Notes under the pieces: generated by a model
Database searches by the model: none
Seen by the model: the letters and a program-made list of their open reading frames with translations, nothing else
What the model was told of the DNA's origin: nothing
Part shown: one piece after another, positions 26,739 to 34,969 of the stretch
Position numbering within the stretch: position 1 is the first letter of the stretch
How the letters are laid out: each line of letters opens with the position of its first letter
Made by a program: the position numbers and the translations under genes
Assembly (NCBI RefSeq): GCF_024172095.1
Contig: NZ_JAMZDX010000002.1
Span: 1,426,001-1,490,000, forward strand
Length of the DNA: 64,000 nucleotides
Origin: Kitasatospora cinereorecta
Lineage (GTDB): Bacteria; Actinomycetota; Actinomycetes; Streptomycetales; Streptomycetaceae
Reading direction: 5' to 3'

Positions 26739-29006
26739 ATGACGGTCCGGCAGACGGAGACGGCCACCCGCGGAGCCTGGGACGGCTTCCGGGGCGGGCT
26801 GTGGCGCGACGCGATCGACGTGCGCGACTTCATCCAGCACAACTACACCCCGTACCACGGCGATGCCGCCTTCCTGGCCGGCCCGACCGAGCGGACCCTG
26901 GCGGTCTGGAAGCAGATCACCGACCGCCTGCCCGAGGAGCGCGCCAAGGGCGTGTACGACATCGCGTACGACGTCCCCGCGGGCATCACCGCACACGCTC
27001 CCGGCTGGATCGACCGGGAGAAGGAGCTGATCGTCGGCCTGCAGACCGACGCCCCGCTGAAGCGCGCGATCATGCCCAACGGCGGGTGGCGGATGGTGGC
27101 GGGCGCGCTGAGGACCTACGGCTACCCCGTTCCGCCGGAGCTGGAAAAGGTCTTCACCGCGTACCGCAAGACCCACAACGACGGCGTCTTCGACGCCTAC
27201 ACCCCGCAGATCCTGGCCGCCCGCAGGGCCGGCATCATCACCGGCCTGCCCGACGCGTACGGGCGGGGCCGGATCATCGGCGACTACCGGCGGGTCGCCC
27301 TCTACGGCGTGGACCGGCTGATCGAGGCCAAGCGGGTCGAGAAGTCCCAGCTGGACGACCTGCCCCAGGACCCGGCCCGGCTGGAGGAGGTGATCCGCGA
27401 GCGCGAGGAACTCGCCGAGCAGATCCGCGCCCTGGGCGAGCTCAAGGCGATGGCCGAGGCGTACGGGTACGACCTCTCCGGCCCGGCCGGCACCGCCCGC
27501 GAGGCGGTCCAGTGGCTGTACTTCGCCTACCTGGCGGCCGTGAAGGAGCAGAACGGCGCCGCGATGTCGCTCGGCCGCACCTCCACCTTCCTCGACGTCT
27601 ACCTCCAGCGCGACCTGGAGGCCGGCCTGCTGACCGAGGAGCAGGCCCAGGAGCTGGTCGACGACTTCGTCATCAAGCTGCGGATCGTGCGCTTCCTGCG
27701 CACCCCCGAGTACGACGAGCTGTTCTCCGGCGACCCGACCTGGGTCACCGAGTCCATCGGCGGTGTCGGCGAGGACGGCCGACCCCTGGTCACCCGCGCC
27801 TCCTTCCGCTACCTGCAGACCCTGTACAACCTCGGCCCCGCCCCGGAGCCGAACCTGACCGTCTTCTGGTCGCCCCGGCTGCCCCGCGGCTTCAAGGAGT
27901 TCTGCGCCAAGGTGTCGATCGACACCTCCGGCATCCAGTACGAGTCGGACGAGCTGATGCGCCCGCGCTTCGGCGATGACACCGCCATCGCCTGCTGCGT
28001 CTCCGCGATGCCGGTCGGCCGGCAGATGCAGTTCTTCGGCGCCCGGGTCAACCTCGCCAAGACCGTGCTGTACGCGATCAACGGCGGCCGCGACGAGGTC
28101 TCCGGCGCCCAGGTCGGTCCGGAGAGCGGGCCGATCACCGGCGAGGTGCTGGACCACGGCGAGGTCGTGGCCAGGCTCGACCGGCAGCTGGACTGGCTGG
28201 CCGCCACGTACGTGCACGCGCTCGACGTCATCCACTACATGCACGACAAGTACGCCTACGAGCGCCTCGAGATGGCCCTGCACGACCGGGACGTCCGGCG
28301 CACGCTGGCCTGCGGCATCGCCGGCCTCGCGGTCGCGGCGGACTCGCTCTCCGCCATCCGGTACGCGACCGTGCGGCCCGTACGGGACGACAGCGGCCTG
28401 GTGGTCGACTACCTGGTGGAGGGCGAGTACCCGGCGTACGGCAACAACGACGACCGGGCCGACGCGATCGCGGTGTGGCTGGTCGAGGAGTTCATGCGCA
28501 AGGTGCGCAAGCACCCGACCTACCGGGGCGCCGAGCACACCCAGTCGGTGCTGACCATCACCTCCAACGTCGTCTACGGCAGGAAGACCGGCAACACCCC
28601 GGACGGCCGCCGGGCCGGGGAACCGTTCTCCCCGGGCGCCAACCCGATGAACGGCCGCGACCGCCACGGCTACGTCGCCGCCGCCCTGTCGGTCGCCAAA
28701 CTCCCCTACGAGCAGGCCGAGGACGGCATCTCGCTCACCAACACCGTCACGCCGGACGCGCTCGGCCGCACCGACGAGGAGCGGATCGCCAACCTGGTCG
28801 GCGTGCTCGACGGCTACACCACCTGCCGCGGCTTCCACATGAACGTCAACGTCCTGAACCGGGACACCCTGCTGGACGCCATGGAACACCCCGAGAACTA
28901 CCCCCAGCTGACCATCCGCGTCAGCGGCTACGCGGTCAACTTCGTCCGCCTCACCCGGGAACAGCAGCTCGACGTGGTCAACCGCACCTTCCACGACGCG
29001 CTGTAG
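26739..29006 (+). CDS. pflB: pyruvate formate-lyase (formate C-acetyltransferase), glycyl radical enzyme
   Basis: A 755-aa PFL. It converts pyruvate plus CoA to acetyl-CoA plus formate. The catalytic cysteine pair is C419-C420 in [14 protein letters not shown] and the radical glycine is G730 in [11 protein letters not shown], matching E. coli positions 418/419 and 734. This CC pair identifies PFL and not a diol dehydratase-type relative. Start ATG at 26739 after GGGAG. The radical is destroyed by oxygen, so the enzyme can act only under anoxia. The activase gene follows 80 bp downstream. Confidence 0.96.
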   Translation: MTVRQTETATRGAWDGFRGGLWRDAIDVRDFIQHNYTPYHGDAAFLAGPTERTLAVWKQITDRLPEERAKGVYDIAYDVPAGITAHAPGWIDREKELIVGLQTDAPLKRAIMPNGGWRMVAGALRTYGYPVPPELEKVFTAYRKTHNDGVFDAYTPQILAARRAGIITGLPDAYGRGRIIGDYRRVALYGVDRLIEAKRVEKSQLDDLPQDPARLEEVIREREELAEQIRALGELKAMAEAYGYDLSGPAGTAREAVQWLYFAYLAAVKEQNGAAMSLGRTSTFLDVYLQRDLEAGLLTEEQAQELVDDFVIKLRIVRFLRTPEYDELFSGDPTWVTESIGGVGEDGRPLVTRASFRYLQTLYNLGPAPEPNLTVFWSPRLPRGFKEFCAKVSIDTSGIQYESDELMRPRFGDDTAIACCVSAMPVGRQMQFFGARVNLAKTVLYAINGGRDEVSGAQVGPESGPITGEVLDHGEVVARLDRQLDWLAATYVHALDVIHYMHDKYAYERLEMALHDRDVRRTLACGIAGLAVAADSLSAIRYATVRPVRDDSGLVVDYLVEGEYPAYGNNDDRADAIAVWLVEEFMRKVRKHPTYRGAEHTQSVLTITSNVVYGRKTGNTPDGRRAGEPFSPGANPMNGRDRHGYVAAALSVAKLPYEQAEDGISLTNTVTPDALGRTDEERIANLVGVLDGYTTCRGFHMNVNVLNRDTLLDAMEHPENYPQLTIRVSGYAVNFVRLTREQQLDVVNRTFHDAL

Positions 29007-29086
29007 TCCCGCTCACCCGCACGCGGTGCCGGCCCCTCCCCGACCACGGGCGCCGGCACCGCGCACCCGCGCAAGGGAGAACCGTC

Positions 29087-29872
29087 ATGGCCGAAACCGC
29101 CGCACCCGCCGTCACCCCCGCAGGCGTCGCCACCCGGCGCACGGTCACCGGCATGCTGCACTCCTGGGACCTGTCCACCGGCGTGGACGGCCCCGGCACC
29201 CGCTTCGTCGCCTTCCTCGCCGGCTGCCCGCTGCGCTGCCTGTACTGCCACAACCCCGACACCCGGTACCTGCGCGACGGCGGCCGCACCCCGGCCGAGG
29301 AGATCGTCCGGGAGGCCGCCAAGTACACCGGGTTCATCCACGCCTCCGGCGGCGGCGCCACCGTCAGCGGCGGTGAACCGCTCCTCCAGCCGCTGTTCAC
29401 CGCCGAACTGCTCCACCGCTTCAAGCACGAGCTCGGCCTGCACACCGCCCTCGACACCTCCGGCTTCCTCGGCGGCCGCGCCACCGACGCGCTGCTCGCC
29501 GACACCGACCTCGTCCTGCTCGACATCAAGTCCTGGGACCGCGCCCTCTACCGGCACCTGACCGGCCGGGAGCTCGCCCCCACGCTGGCCTTCGCCCGAC
29601 GCCTGGCCGACCTCGGCAAGGAGGTCTGGGTCCGCTTCGTCCTCGTTCCCCATCTGACCGACGCCGCCGAGAACATCGAGGGCGTCGCCGCCTTCACCGC
29701 CTCGCTCGGCAACGTCACCCGCGTCGACGTCCTGCCCTTCCACAAGCTCGGGGCCGCCAAGTGGCGCGCGCTCGGCCTCGACTTCACGCTCGCCGACACC
29801 CCGGCGCCCACCGCCGACCAGACCGCCGCGGCCCGTGCGGTCTTCGCCGCCCACGGCCTGCAGACCGTCTGA
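29087..29872 (+). CDS. pflA: pyruvate formate-lyase-activating enzyme (radical SAM)
   Basis: A 261-aa radical SAM enzyme that installs the glycyl radical on PflB. The cluster motif CPLRCLYCHNP (C-x3-C-x2-C) lies near residues 47-57, followed by the SAM-binding VSGGEPLLQP and DIKSWDRALYRHLTG. ATG at 29087 with AAGGGAG upstream. It starts with about 20 extra residues before RTVTGMLHSWDLSTGVDGPG, which aligns to the usual start. Confidence 0.95.
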   Translation: MAETAAPAVTPAGVATRRTVTGMLHSWDLSTGVDGPGTRFVAFLAGCPLRCLYCHNPDTRYLRDGGRTPAEEIVREAAKYTGFIHASGGGATVSGGEPLLQPLFTAELLHRFKHELGLHTALDTSGFLGGRATDALLADTDLVLLDIKSWDRALYRHLTGRELAPTLAFARRLADLGKEVWVRFVLVPHLTDAAENIEGVAAFTASLGNVTRVDVLPFHKLGAAKWRALGLDFTLADTPAPTADQTAAARAVFAAHGLQTV

Positions 29873-29916
29873 GCGCGGCACCCCGGACCGCTCCCCGGTA
29901 CGTCGTGGCCTCCCCG

Positions 29917-30285
29917 TCACCCGGCGCACCGGGGAGCTTCTCGTCGGCGGTCATCGAGCCGTTGGTGACGAACACCAAATCCGCCGGATCGACCGGCACG
30001 TCGGCGCGGGCACCCGCGAAATGGATCCGCTCGACGGTGGTGCCCGGACCCGGGCGGAAGCCGAGGTCGGTGACCCGGTGACCCGGTGACCGGTGTGGAA
30101 CCGTACGCCGCGCTCCAGCAACCGTCCACGATCGTGCCGCCCGCGCGCACCAGCCGGGTGGCGTCCTCCCACGGGGACTCCTGCTGGGAGTCGAGAATGT
30201 CCCGGGTGACCGACTTCGACGGGTCGTCCAGCGAGGGGATGCCGGTGCCGGCGTGCCCACGGATCGGCCGGCGGGTCGGTGGGCC
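29917..30285 (-). pseudogene. oleate hydratase remnant (internal deletion and frameshift)
   Basis: On the minus strand, one frame reads HAGTGIPSLDDPSKSVTRDI followed by DATRLVRAGGTIVDG, which resembles the front part of actinobacterial oleate hydratase. A different frame further on reads RIHFAGARADVPVDPADLVFV then TNGSMTADEK, resembling the middle of the same enzyme. The roughly 200 residues normally between them are absent, and the junction falls at a triple GTGACCCG repeat (30070-30092). There is no start and no C-terminal FAD part. It is a decayed fragment inside the 650-bp gap between pflA and the next Usp gene. Parts resembling the family were identified from memory of its motifs and need a protein search. 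Confidence 0.6.
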
Positions 30286-30398
30286 ACTGGTCACCGGTGG
30301 TGGCACGACGGTCCCGGTTCGCCGGCCTTTCGACCGGGGCCCATGGACCGATGCCCGAGGTGGGGCCCCCGGGCCGGGCGCCGCACCCGCCGCGACCG

Positions 30399-30412
30399 GG
30401 GCTGAAGGTCCC
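30399..30412. promoter_or_regulatory. DosR/DevR-like box 8
   Basis: GGGCTGAAGGTCCC, 13 of 14 matches to the reverse complement of the consensus, 111 bp upstream of the Usp start at 30524. Confidence 0.6.
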
Positions 30413-30523
30413 GCCCGCACGTGCCCGTCCGGCCCTCGGCCGGCGGGTGCCGGCCGGCCGAGGATGGAGGCAACCCCGAACGGGAAGACGCGACGGGACA
30501 CCGCGACGAGCAGGAGGACAACC

Positions 30524-30973
30524 GTGACCGAGCAGGACGTGGCGCGGCGCAGGATCGTGGTCGGAGTGGACGGATCGCCGTCCTCGATCGACGCGCTGCG
30601 CTGGGCCGTCGAGCAGGCCCACGCGGTCGGCGCCGTCGTCGAGGCGGTGACCGCCTGGCAGTACCCGGTGTCACCCGGCTGGACCGGCACGGCCGCCGCC
30701 GACGAGTACGTCCTCGGCATCGCCCGCAAGACCCTCGACTCCGCCATCGCCGAGGCGAGTGACCCCGAGCTCCCGGTCCGGATCGGCGCCCGGGTGGTGG
30801 AGGCCGGCGCGGTGCCGGCCCTGCTGGAGGCGGCGCGGGACGCCGAACTCCTGGTCGTCGGGAGCCGGGGGCACGGCGGCTTCGCCGGCGCACTGCTCGG
30901 ATCGGTGAGCCAGCACTGCGTCCAGCACGCGCCCTGCCCGGTCGTGGTGGTCCGCCACCGCGAGGACCGATGA
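30524..30973 (+). CDS. universal stress protein, single UspA domain
   Basis: A 149-aa single-domain UspA: IVVGVDGSPSSIDALRWAVE at the N-terminus, then the full ATP-binding loop VGSRGHGGFAGALLGSVS and CPVVVVRH at the end. Start GTG at 30524 after GGAGG. It lies upstream of the CBS-BON gene (46-bp gap, same strand), with which it probably forms an operon. A nucleotide-binding Usp next to a CBS protein suggests adenylate-charge sensing (inference). Confidence 0.93.
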   Translation: MTEQDVARRRIVVGVDGSPSSIDALRWAVEQAHAVGAVVEAVTAWQYPVSPGWTGTAAADEYVLGIARKTLDSAIAEASDPELPVRIGARVVEAGAVPALLEAARDAELLVVGSRGHGGFAGALLGSVSQHCVQHAPCPVVVVRHREDR

Positions 30974-31019
30974 CCCCCCGAGCGACCCGACCCGCCCACC
31001 GGAAAGGAGCCGGCCGACC

Positions 31020-31694
31020 ATGAGACACCGGATCGTAGGAGAGCTGATGACCCGTGCCGTCGTCCACGTGCGGCCCGACACGGGGTTCAAGGAGATCGCC
31101 CGGCTTCTCGCCGAGCACGACGTCACCGCCGTACCCGTCCTGGACCTCGACGACCGGCCGCTCGGGATCGTCTCCGAGGCCGACCTGCTGGTCAACGAAG
31201 CGGCTCAGGAGGACCCGGCGGGCCTGCTGCTCACGCCGAGCCTGCCGCCGCGCGAGGCCGCCCGAAGCCGGGCCGTCACCGCCGAGGCCCTGATGACCGG
31301 CCCCGCCGTGTGCGCCCGGCCGGAGTGGACCGTGGTCGAGGCCGCCCGCCTGATGGAGCGTGAACACCTCAAGCGGCTCCCCGTCGTCGACGAGGCCGGA
31401 CGGCTGATCGGCATCGTCAGCCGGAGCGACCTGCTGCGGGTCTTCCTGCGCCAGGACCGGGCGATCCGCGAGGAGATCCGCCACGACGTCCTCGACGGCG
31501 CCCTCGGGCTCTCCCCGGACAGCGTCGACGTCCGGGTGCACGAGGGCCGGGTCACCCTGGACGGCACGGTCGAGCGCCGCAGCCTGGTGCCGGTACTGGA
31601 ACGGCTCTGCCGCAGCGTGGACGGCGTCGTCGAGGTCACCAGCCGCCTCGACCACCGCACGGACGACACCGCCGCCCCGCACCCGGGTCACTGA
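31020..31694 (+). CDS. CBS domain pair with C-terminal BON domain
   Basis: A 224-aa protein. CBS 1 covers about residues 8-60 (GELMTRAVVHVRPDTGFKEI, VTAVPVLDLDDRPLGIVSEADLL). CBS 2 covers about 90-145 (ALMTGPAVCARPEWTVVEAA, RLPVVDEAGRLIGIVSRSDLL). The BON domain covers about 155-212 (VDVRVHEGRVTLDGTVERRS). CBS pairs bind adenine nucleotides; BON often binds phospholipid or mediates interactions. ATG at 31020 with AAAGGAG upstream. CBS-BON proteins accompany Usp genes in dormancy regulons. Confidence 0.92.
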   Translation: MRHRIVGELMTRAVVHVRPDTGFKEIARLLAEHDVTAVPVLDLDDRPLGIVSEADLLVNEAAQEDPAGLLLTPSLPPREAARSRAVTAEALMTGPAVCARPEWTVVEAARLMEREHLKRLPVVDEAGRLIGIVSRSDLLRVFLRQDRAIREEIRHDVLDGALGLSPDSVDVRVHEGRVTLDGTVERRSLVPVLERLCRSVDGVVEVTSRLDHRTDDTAAPHPGH

Positions 31695-31785
31695 CCCGGT
31701 CCCCGCGAGCGGGGCGACGCCACCGTCACAGGGCGCGTGCTCGGACGAGTGCACAGAGCCGTCCGCACCCGACAATGGCTTCGAC

Positions 31786-31819
31786 GGCCGACAGGGAGCA
31801 CTGGCCGACAGGGAGCACT
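31786..31819 (+). repeat. 17-bp perfect tandem duplication covering a ribosome-binding site
   Basis: GGCCGACAGGGAGCACT occurs twice head to tail (31786-31802, 31803-31819), directly upstream of the VIT gene. Each copy contains AGGGAG, so the gene has two potential Shine-Dalgarno sequences; the nearer one is 9-14 nt from the ATG. Confidence 0.9.
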
Positions 31820-31825
31820 GGACGC

Positions 31826-32539
31826 ATGACCTTCTTCGACAGGCGCAACCCGCACCAGGAGAGCCACAGCGCCGACCGGGCCGGCTGGCTGCGCGCTGCG
31901 GTGCTCGGCGCCAACGACGGCCTGGTGTCCATCGCGAGCCTGATGGTCGGCATCGCGGCCAGCGGCGCGAGCACGTCGGCCGTGGTCACCGGCGGCCTTG
32001 CGGGGCTGTCGGCCGGCGCGATGTCGATGGCCGCCGGCGAGTACGTGTCGGTCAGCTCCCAGGTCGACGTCGAGACCGCCGACCGGGCGAAGGAGCAGCG
32101 CGAACTCGCCGAGAACCCCGAGGCCGAACTCGCCGAGCTCACCGCCATCTACCGAGCCCGGGGCGTTCCGCAGGACCTCGCGCGGCAGGTCGCGCTCGCT
32201 CTCCACGAGGCCGATCCGCTCCAGGCCCATCTGCGGGACGAACTCGGCCAGAGCGAGCACACCGCGGCGAAGCCGCTGCAGGCCGCCCTGGCCTCCGCAG
32301 CGAGCTTCCTGATGGGGGGACTCGTTCCCTTCCTCGGCCTCCTCGCCGGCACCGCCACCGCCCGGCTGTGGCTGATCGTCGCCGTGACCCTCCTCGGCCT
32401 CGCCGGCGCGGGCGTCCTGGCCGCCCGCGCGGCCGGCACCGGCGTCCTGCGCCCCACGCTGCGTGTCGTCCTCGGCGGCGGACTGGCCATGGCCATCACC
32501 GCCGCGGTCGGGCAGATCGCCGACGTCTCCGGCGTCTGA
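31826..32539 (+). CDS. VIT1/CCC1-family transporter
   Basis: A 237-aa membrane protein of the VIT1/CCC1 family (vacuolar iron/manganese transporter type). Motifs: LRAAVLGANDGLVSIASLMVG (helix 1 with the Asp), GLSAGAMSMAAGEYVSVSSQ, the acidic cytosolic stretch AENPEAELAELTAIYRARG, then three C-terminal helices. ATG at 31826 is preferred over an in-frame ATG at 31775 because the family begins close to RAGWLRAAVLG and the duplicated ribosome site fits it. Likely exports or sequesters ferrous iron or manganese, which fits a low-oxygen island. Confidence 0.88.
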   Translation: MTFFDRRNPHQESHSADRAGWLRAAVLGANDGLVSIASLMVGIAASGASTSAVVTGGLAGLSAGAMSMAAGEYVSVSSQVDVETADRAKEQRELAENPEAELAELTAIYRARGVPQDLARQVALALHEADPLQAHLRDELGQSEHTAAKPLQAALASAASFLMGGLVPFLGLLAGTATARLWLIVAVTLLGLAGAGVLAARAAGTGVLRPTLRVVLGGGLAMAITAAVGQIADVSGV

Positions 32540-32799
32540 GCGGCCGCTCACCTCGCCGAACGGCTCCGCTGGACACCGGTGTTGCGGGTTCGTCACCGCA
32601 CTTGGTGGCTCCACTCGCCGGTCAGGCCGCGCGGTTCGAGGGGCCGAGGGTTGAGCAGAACGGGTGACCGGTGGGCTCGCTGACCTGGTGCGTCCTCATG
32701 TGCGCCCATTTGGCGGTCGTATCAGCCGATCGATTGAGGGATCGTCGCGCACCGGACCGGCGGAGAGGCCGCCGGTCCTGCGACGCACGAGGAGCACCC

Positions 32800-33318
32800 A
32801 TGACAGCTCGGATCAGCAGGGCGGCCTGCGCGGCCGCGGCGATCGCGACCGGCACCATCGTCGTGACGGTCACGTTCGCGGGCGCCGCGTACGCCGACGG
32901 CTCGTCCTCTCCCTTCAGCGGCCGCACCGAGGGCGGCAGTCTCGTCGTCAAGAGCGGGGACATCGTCGCCTGCGAAGGAGCCGGCCAGGTCGTGGTGGCC
33001 ACCACCGAGGGCGGCAAGATCCTCAGCGCCGACGGCCCCGGCACGAAGATCACCACACCGGCCGGCGCCGTGTTCGAGACCCTTGCCGACAAGTCGGTGA
33101 AGGTGAGTTTCCAGGGAGCCGACGCCGTGGTCACGTGTCCCGCGGACCAGGTGCCCACCACCCCCGCCTTCGTACCGAAGTCCTCGCTGGCCGGCACCGG
33201 CGGGTCGGTGCACGGGATGAACACCACCGCCACCGTGGCCGGCGGCGCTCTCGTCGCGGCAGGGCTGGCGGGCGGCGCCGTCGTGCTGCGCCGCCGTTCG
33301 GGCGGCGGCAGGGCGTGA
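32800..33318 (+). CDS. LAXTG-type cell-surface protein
   Basis: A 172-aa exported protein: Ala-rich signal peptide (residues 1-32, cleavage near AYADG), a compact Gly/Val-rich domain with one Cys pair (C58, C113), then a C-terminal sorting signal LAGTG (130-134), hydrophobic helix and RRRSGGGRA tail. LAXTG is the signal known for class E sortases of high-GC Gram-positives. ATG at 32800 with GAGGAG upstream. The next gene is a sortase overlapping its stop. The domain itself is unrecognised. Confidence 0.85.
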   Translation: MTARISRAACAAAAIATGTIVVTVTFAGAAYADGSSSPFSGRTEGGSLVVKSGDIVACEGAGQVVVATTEGGKILSADGPGTKITTPAGAVFETLADKSVKVSFQGADAVVTCPADQVPTTPAFVPKSSLAGTGGSVHGMNTTATVAGGALVAAGLAGGAVVLRRRSGGGRA

Positions 33319-34040
33319 CCCCAAGGCTCGGCCCACGCTCCGGCCGACCTGTGCTGCCCGGTGGAGCACCGTCGGTCGGCCGGACGATGCGTGGTCGGCG
33401 CCGGACACCCGTGGCGCTCGTCGCGGCGGCCGCCGCCGTCGGCAGCGGGGCATGGCTGATCCACACCGGCGTTCGGACCTCGGCTCCGGTCCGGCCGAGC
33501 GCCGCCGATGCGTGGCCGAGCACGTGGCCCGGCGCGTCCCCGGACCCGACCGCCGCCGCACCGGCCGCGGTCGGGATGGGGTTCTCGAAGCCCGCCCGCA
33601 TCCGTATCCCGAGCATCGGCGTCGACGCGCCGATCACCGAGGTCGACCTGGACGGCGCCGGGAACCTTCCGGCGCCGTCGGCGGACGATCGCAACCTCGC
33701 CGGCTGGTACCGGCAGAGCGCGGCCCCGGGCACCGTCGGAAACGCGGTCGTCGACGGCCACGTGGACACGGCCGCGGGCCCGGCCGTCTTCTACGGCCTG
33801 GGCACCCTGCACAGGAGCGACGTCATCGACATCCTCCGCGCCGACCGGAGCACCGCCGAGTTCACCGTCGACGCCGTCGAGGTCCACCCGAAGAACGCCG
33901 TACCCGGCGACCAGGTGTACGGCGACACCGACCGGCCACAACTGCGCCTGATCACCTGCGGCGGTCCATACACCCGGGGCGCCGGCTACCAGGGAAGCGT
34001 GGTCGTCTACGCCCACTTCAGCAGAGCCGTACCGGCCTGA
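33315..34040 (+). CDS. class F sortase
   Basis: A membrane-anchored transpeptidase, 241 aa from GTG at 33315, which overlaps the surface-protein stop (GTGA); an ATG at 33387 is an alternative and gives 217 aa. One N-terminal helix (VALVAAAAAVGSGAWLI) is followed by a Pro/Ala-rich linker and the sortase barrel (RIRIPSIGVDAPITEV). The catalytic His is H149 (VVDGHVDTA) and Cys is C215 (LITCGGPY). The catalytic Arg is less certain: R221 in YTRGAGYQG is the best candidate. Confidence 0.88.
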   Translation: MTPRLGPRSGRPVLPGGAPSVGRTMRGRRRTPVALVAAAAAVGSGAWLIHTGVRTSAPVRPSAADAWPSTWPGASPDPTAAAPAAVGMGFSKPARIRIPSIGVDAPITEVDLDGAGNLPAPSADDRNLAGWYRQSAAPGTVGNAVVDGHVDTAAGPAVFYGLGTLHRSDVIDILRADRSTAEFTVDAVEVHPKNAVPGDQVYGDTDRPQLRLITCGGPYTRGAGYQGSVVVYAHFSRAVPA

Positions 34041-34237
34041 CCGGGCGGGCGGCCGGCGGCCGTGGGGCTACCGGATCGTGGACCGGCCAGGTGGCGGGCG
34101 GACCCCGGAGCCGGACGAGCACCGGGCAGGGAAGGGGCAGGTCGGCCCTGGTGCCGGGCGGGGGCGGGAGTATCCTGGAAGGTGGCCTGCAGGGCGAGCG
34201 AGGGAGTTCGACCGGATGGCCCCGAGCGATGGGCGGA

Positions 34238-34345
34238 GGCTCCGCGCGGGGCGTTGGTCGACGGTCGGGCTGAGAGGCCGGAAGGTCTGTGAGACCGGAA
34301 GGCGACCTCCATCACCTGATCCGGACAATGCCGGCGAAGGGAGCC
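34238..34345 (+). promoter_or_regulatory. TPP riboswitch (THI element), apparently orphan
   Basis: The conserved thi-box elements are readable: GGGGCG (34248-34253), GCTGAGA (about 34268-34274), ACCTGATCCGGACAATGCC (34314-34332) and GGCGAAGGGA (34333-34342). The closing P1 helix is GGCTCC (34238-34243) with GGAGCC (34340-34345). These match the pyrophosphate- and pyrimidine-sensing halves of TPP riboswitches. No thiamine gene follows: 36 bp later the stop of a leftward gene begins, and the next rightward gene starts at 35764. The rest of 34041-34237 shows nothing recognisable. Confidence 0.85.
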
Positions 34346-34380
34346 CACCTTGCAGGTCTTTGTGCGCCCGCGCCCGTCGG

Positions 34381-34791
34381 TCAGGGCTCGCTCGTCGCGA
34401 GCGGCGGACTCCCCGGCCACACCTCGAACGCCTGGGAGAACCCCGTCGGCGGGCCGGCGCGGAAACGGGCGCGGATCAGCGCCTCGACTTTGACCACGGC
34501 AGCGGCTCGACCGCTGAGTTCCACCTTCACCGGGTCGGCGCCGGCATCTGCGAGGGCAACCGGCTGCGCGGGGGCTTCTCCGATCGGCGCCGATGTGTCC
34601 ACCTGCCACCGGGTGCGGACCACCTGGTCCGCGGGTGAGACATAGTCCCCTGCTGTGCCAGGGCCAGGGACAGTGATCAGCCTGAACGACTGCCCCACGG
34701 TGTCGGCGACCACGTTCGCCACGGGTGGCGCACCGGAGATCGACATGTGCACCATGGCGCTCGGTTCCCGTGAGCCACTGGTACTGGTCAT
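34381..34791 (-). CDS. small protein of unknown function
   Basis: A 136-aa protein I do not recognise. The start ATG at 34791 is supported by GGAGGA 5 nt upstream, the main reason for calling it real. It is acidic to neutral, Ala/Val-rich, without a signal peptide, membrane helix or cysteines. It contains QSFRLITVPGPGTAGDYVSP and the Ala-rich VKVELSGRAAAVVKVEALIRA, which looks like a beta-alpha unit. It reads away from the neighbouring leftward gene (34970-35509), 178 bp upstream on the same strand, and its stop lies 36 bp beyond the orphan riboswitch, in convergent orientation to it. Confidence 0.6.
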   Translation of the reverse strand: MTSTSGSREPSAMVHMSISGAPPVANVVADTVGQSFRLITVPGPGTAGDYVSPADQVVRTRWQVDTSAPIGEAPAQPVALADAGADPVKVELSGRAAAVVKVEALIRARFRAGPPTGFSQAFEVWPGSPPLATSEP

Positions 34792-34969
34792 CGCTCTCCT
34801 CCGAGGTCGGTTCCTCTCCCAGGGTGTGCCGGTGCGAGGCCTGCCGCATCTGTTCGGCAGGGGAGTGCCCGGCCGCCACCGGGACGAGCACCGCCGTCAC
34901 CGTCGGCTGCGCGCCGGACGGTCACCGCAGAACCCCGGACCGGACGCCGCGGAGGGCGTCCGTCGCACG

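Noticed and set aside
30070..30092. Triple GTGACCCG repeat as a possible attachment or CRISPR-like site
   Set aside because: Too short, with no flanking integrase, spacer pattern or tRNA; better seen as a deletion-prone repeat in the pseudogene.
34007..34900. Alternative minus-strand frame over the sortase end, riboswitch and small unknown gene
   Set aside because: It would overlap the sortase and the riboswitch; the frame starting at 34791 has a proper ribosome site.
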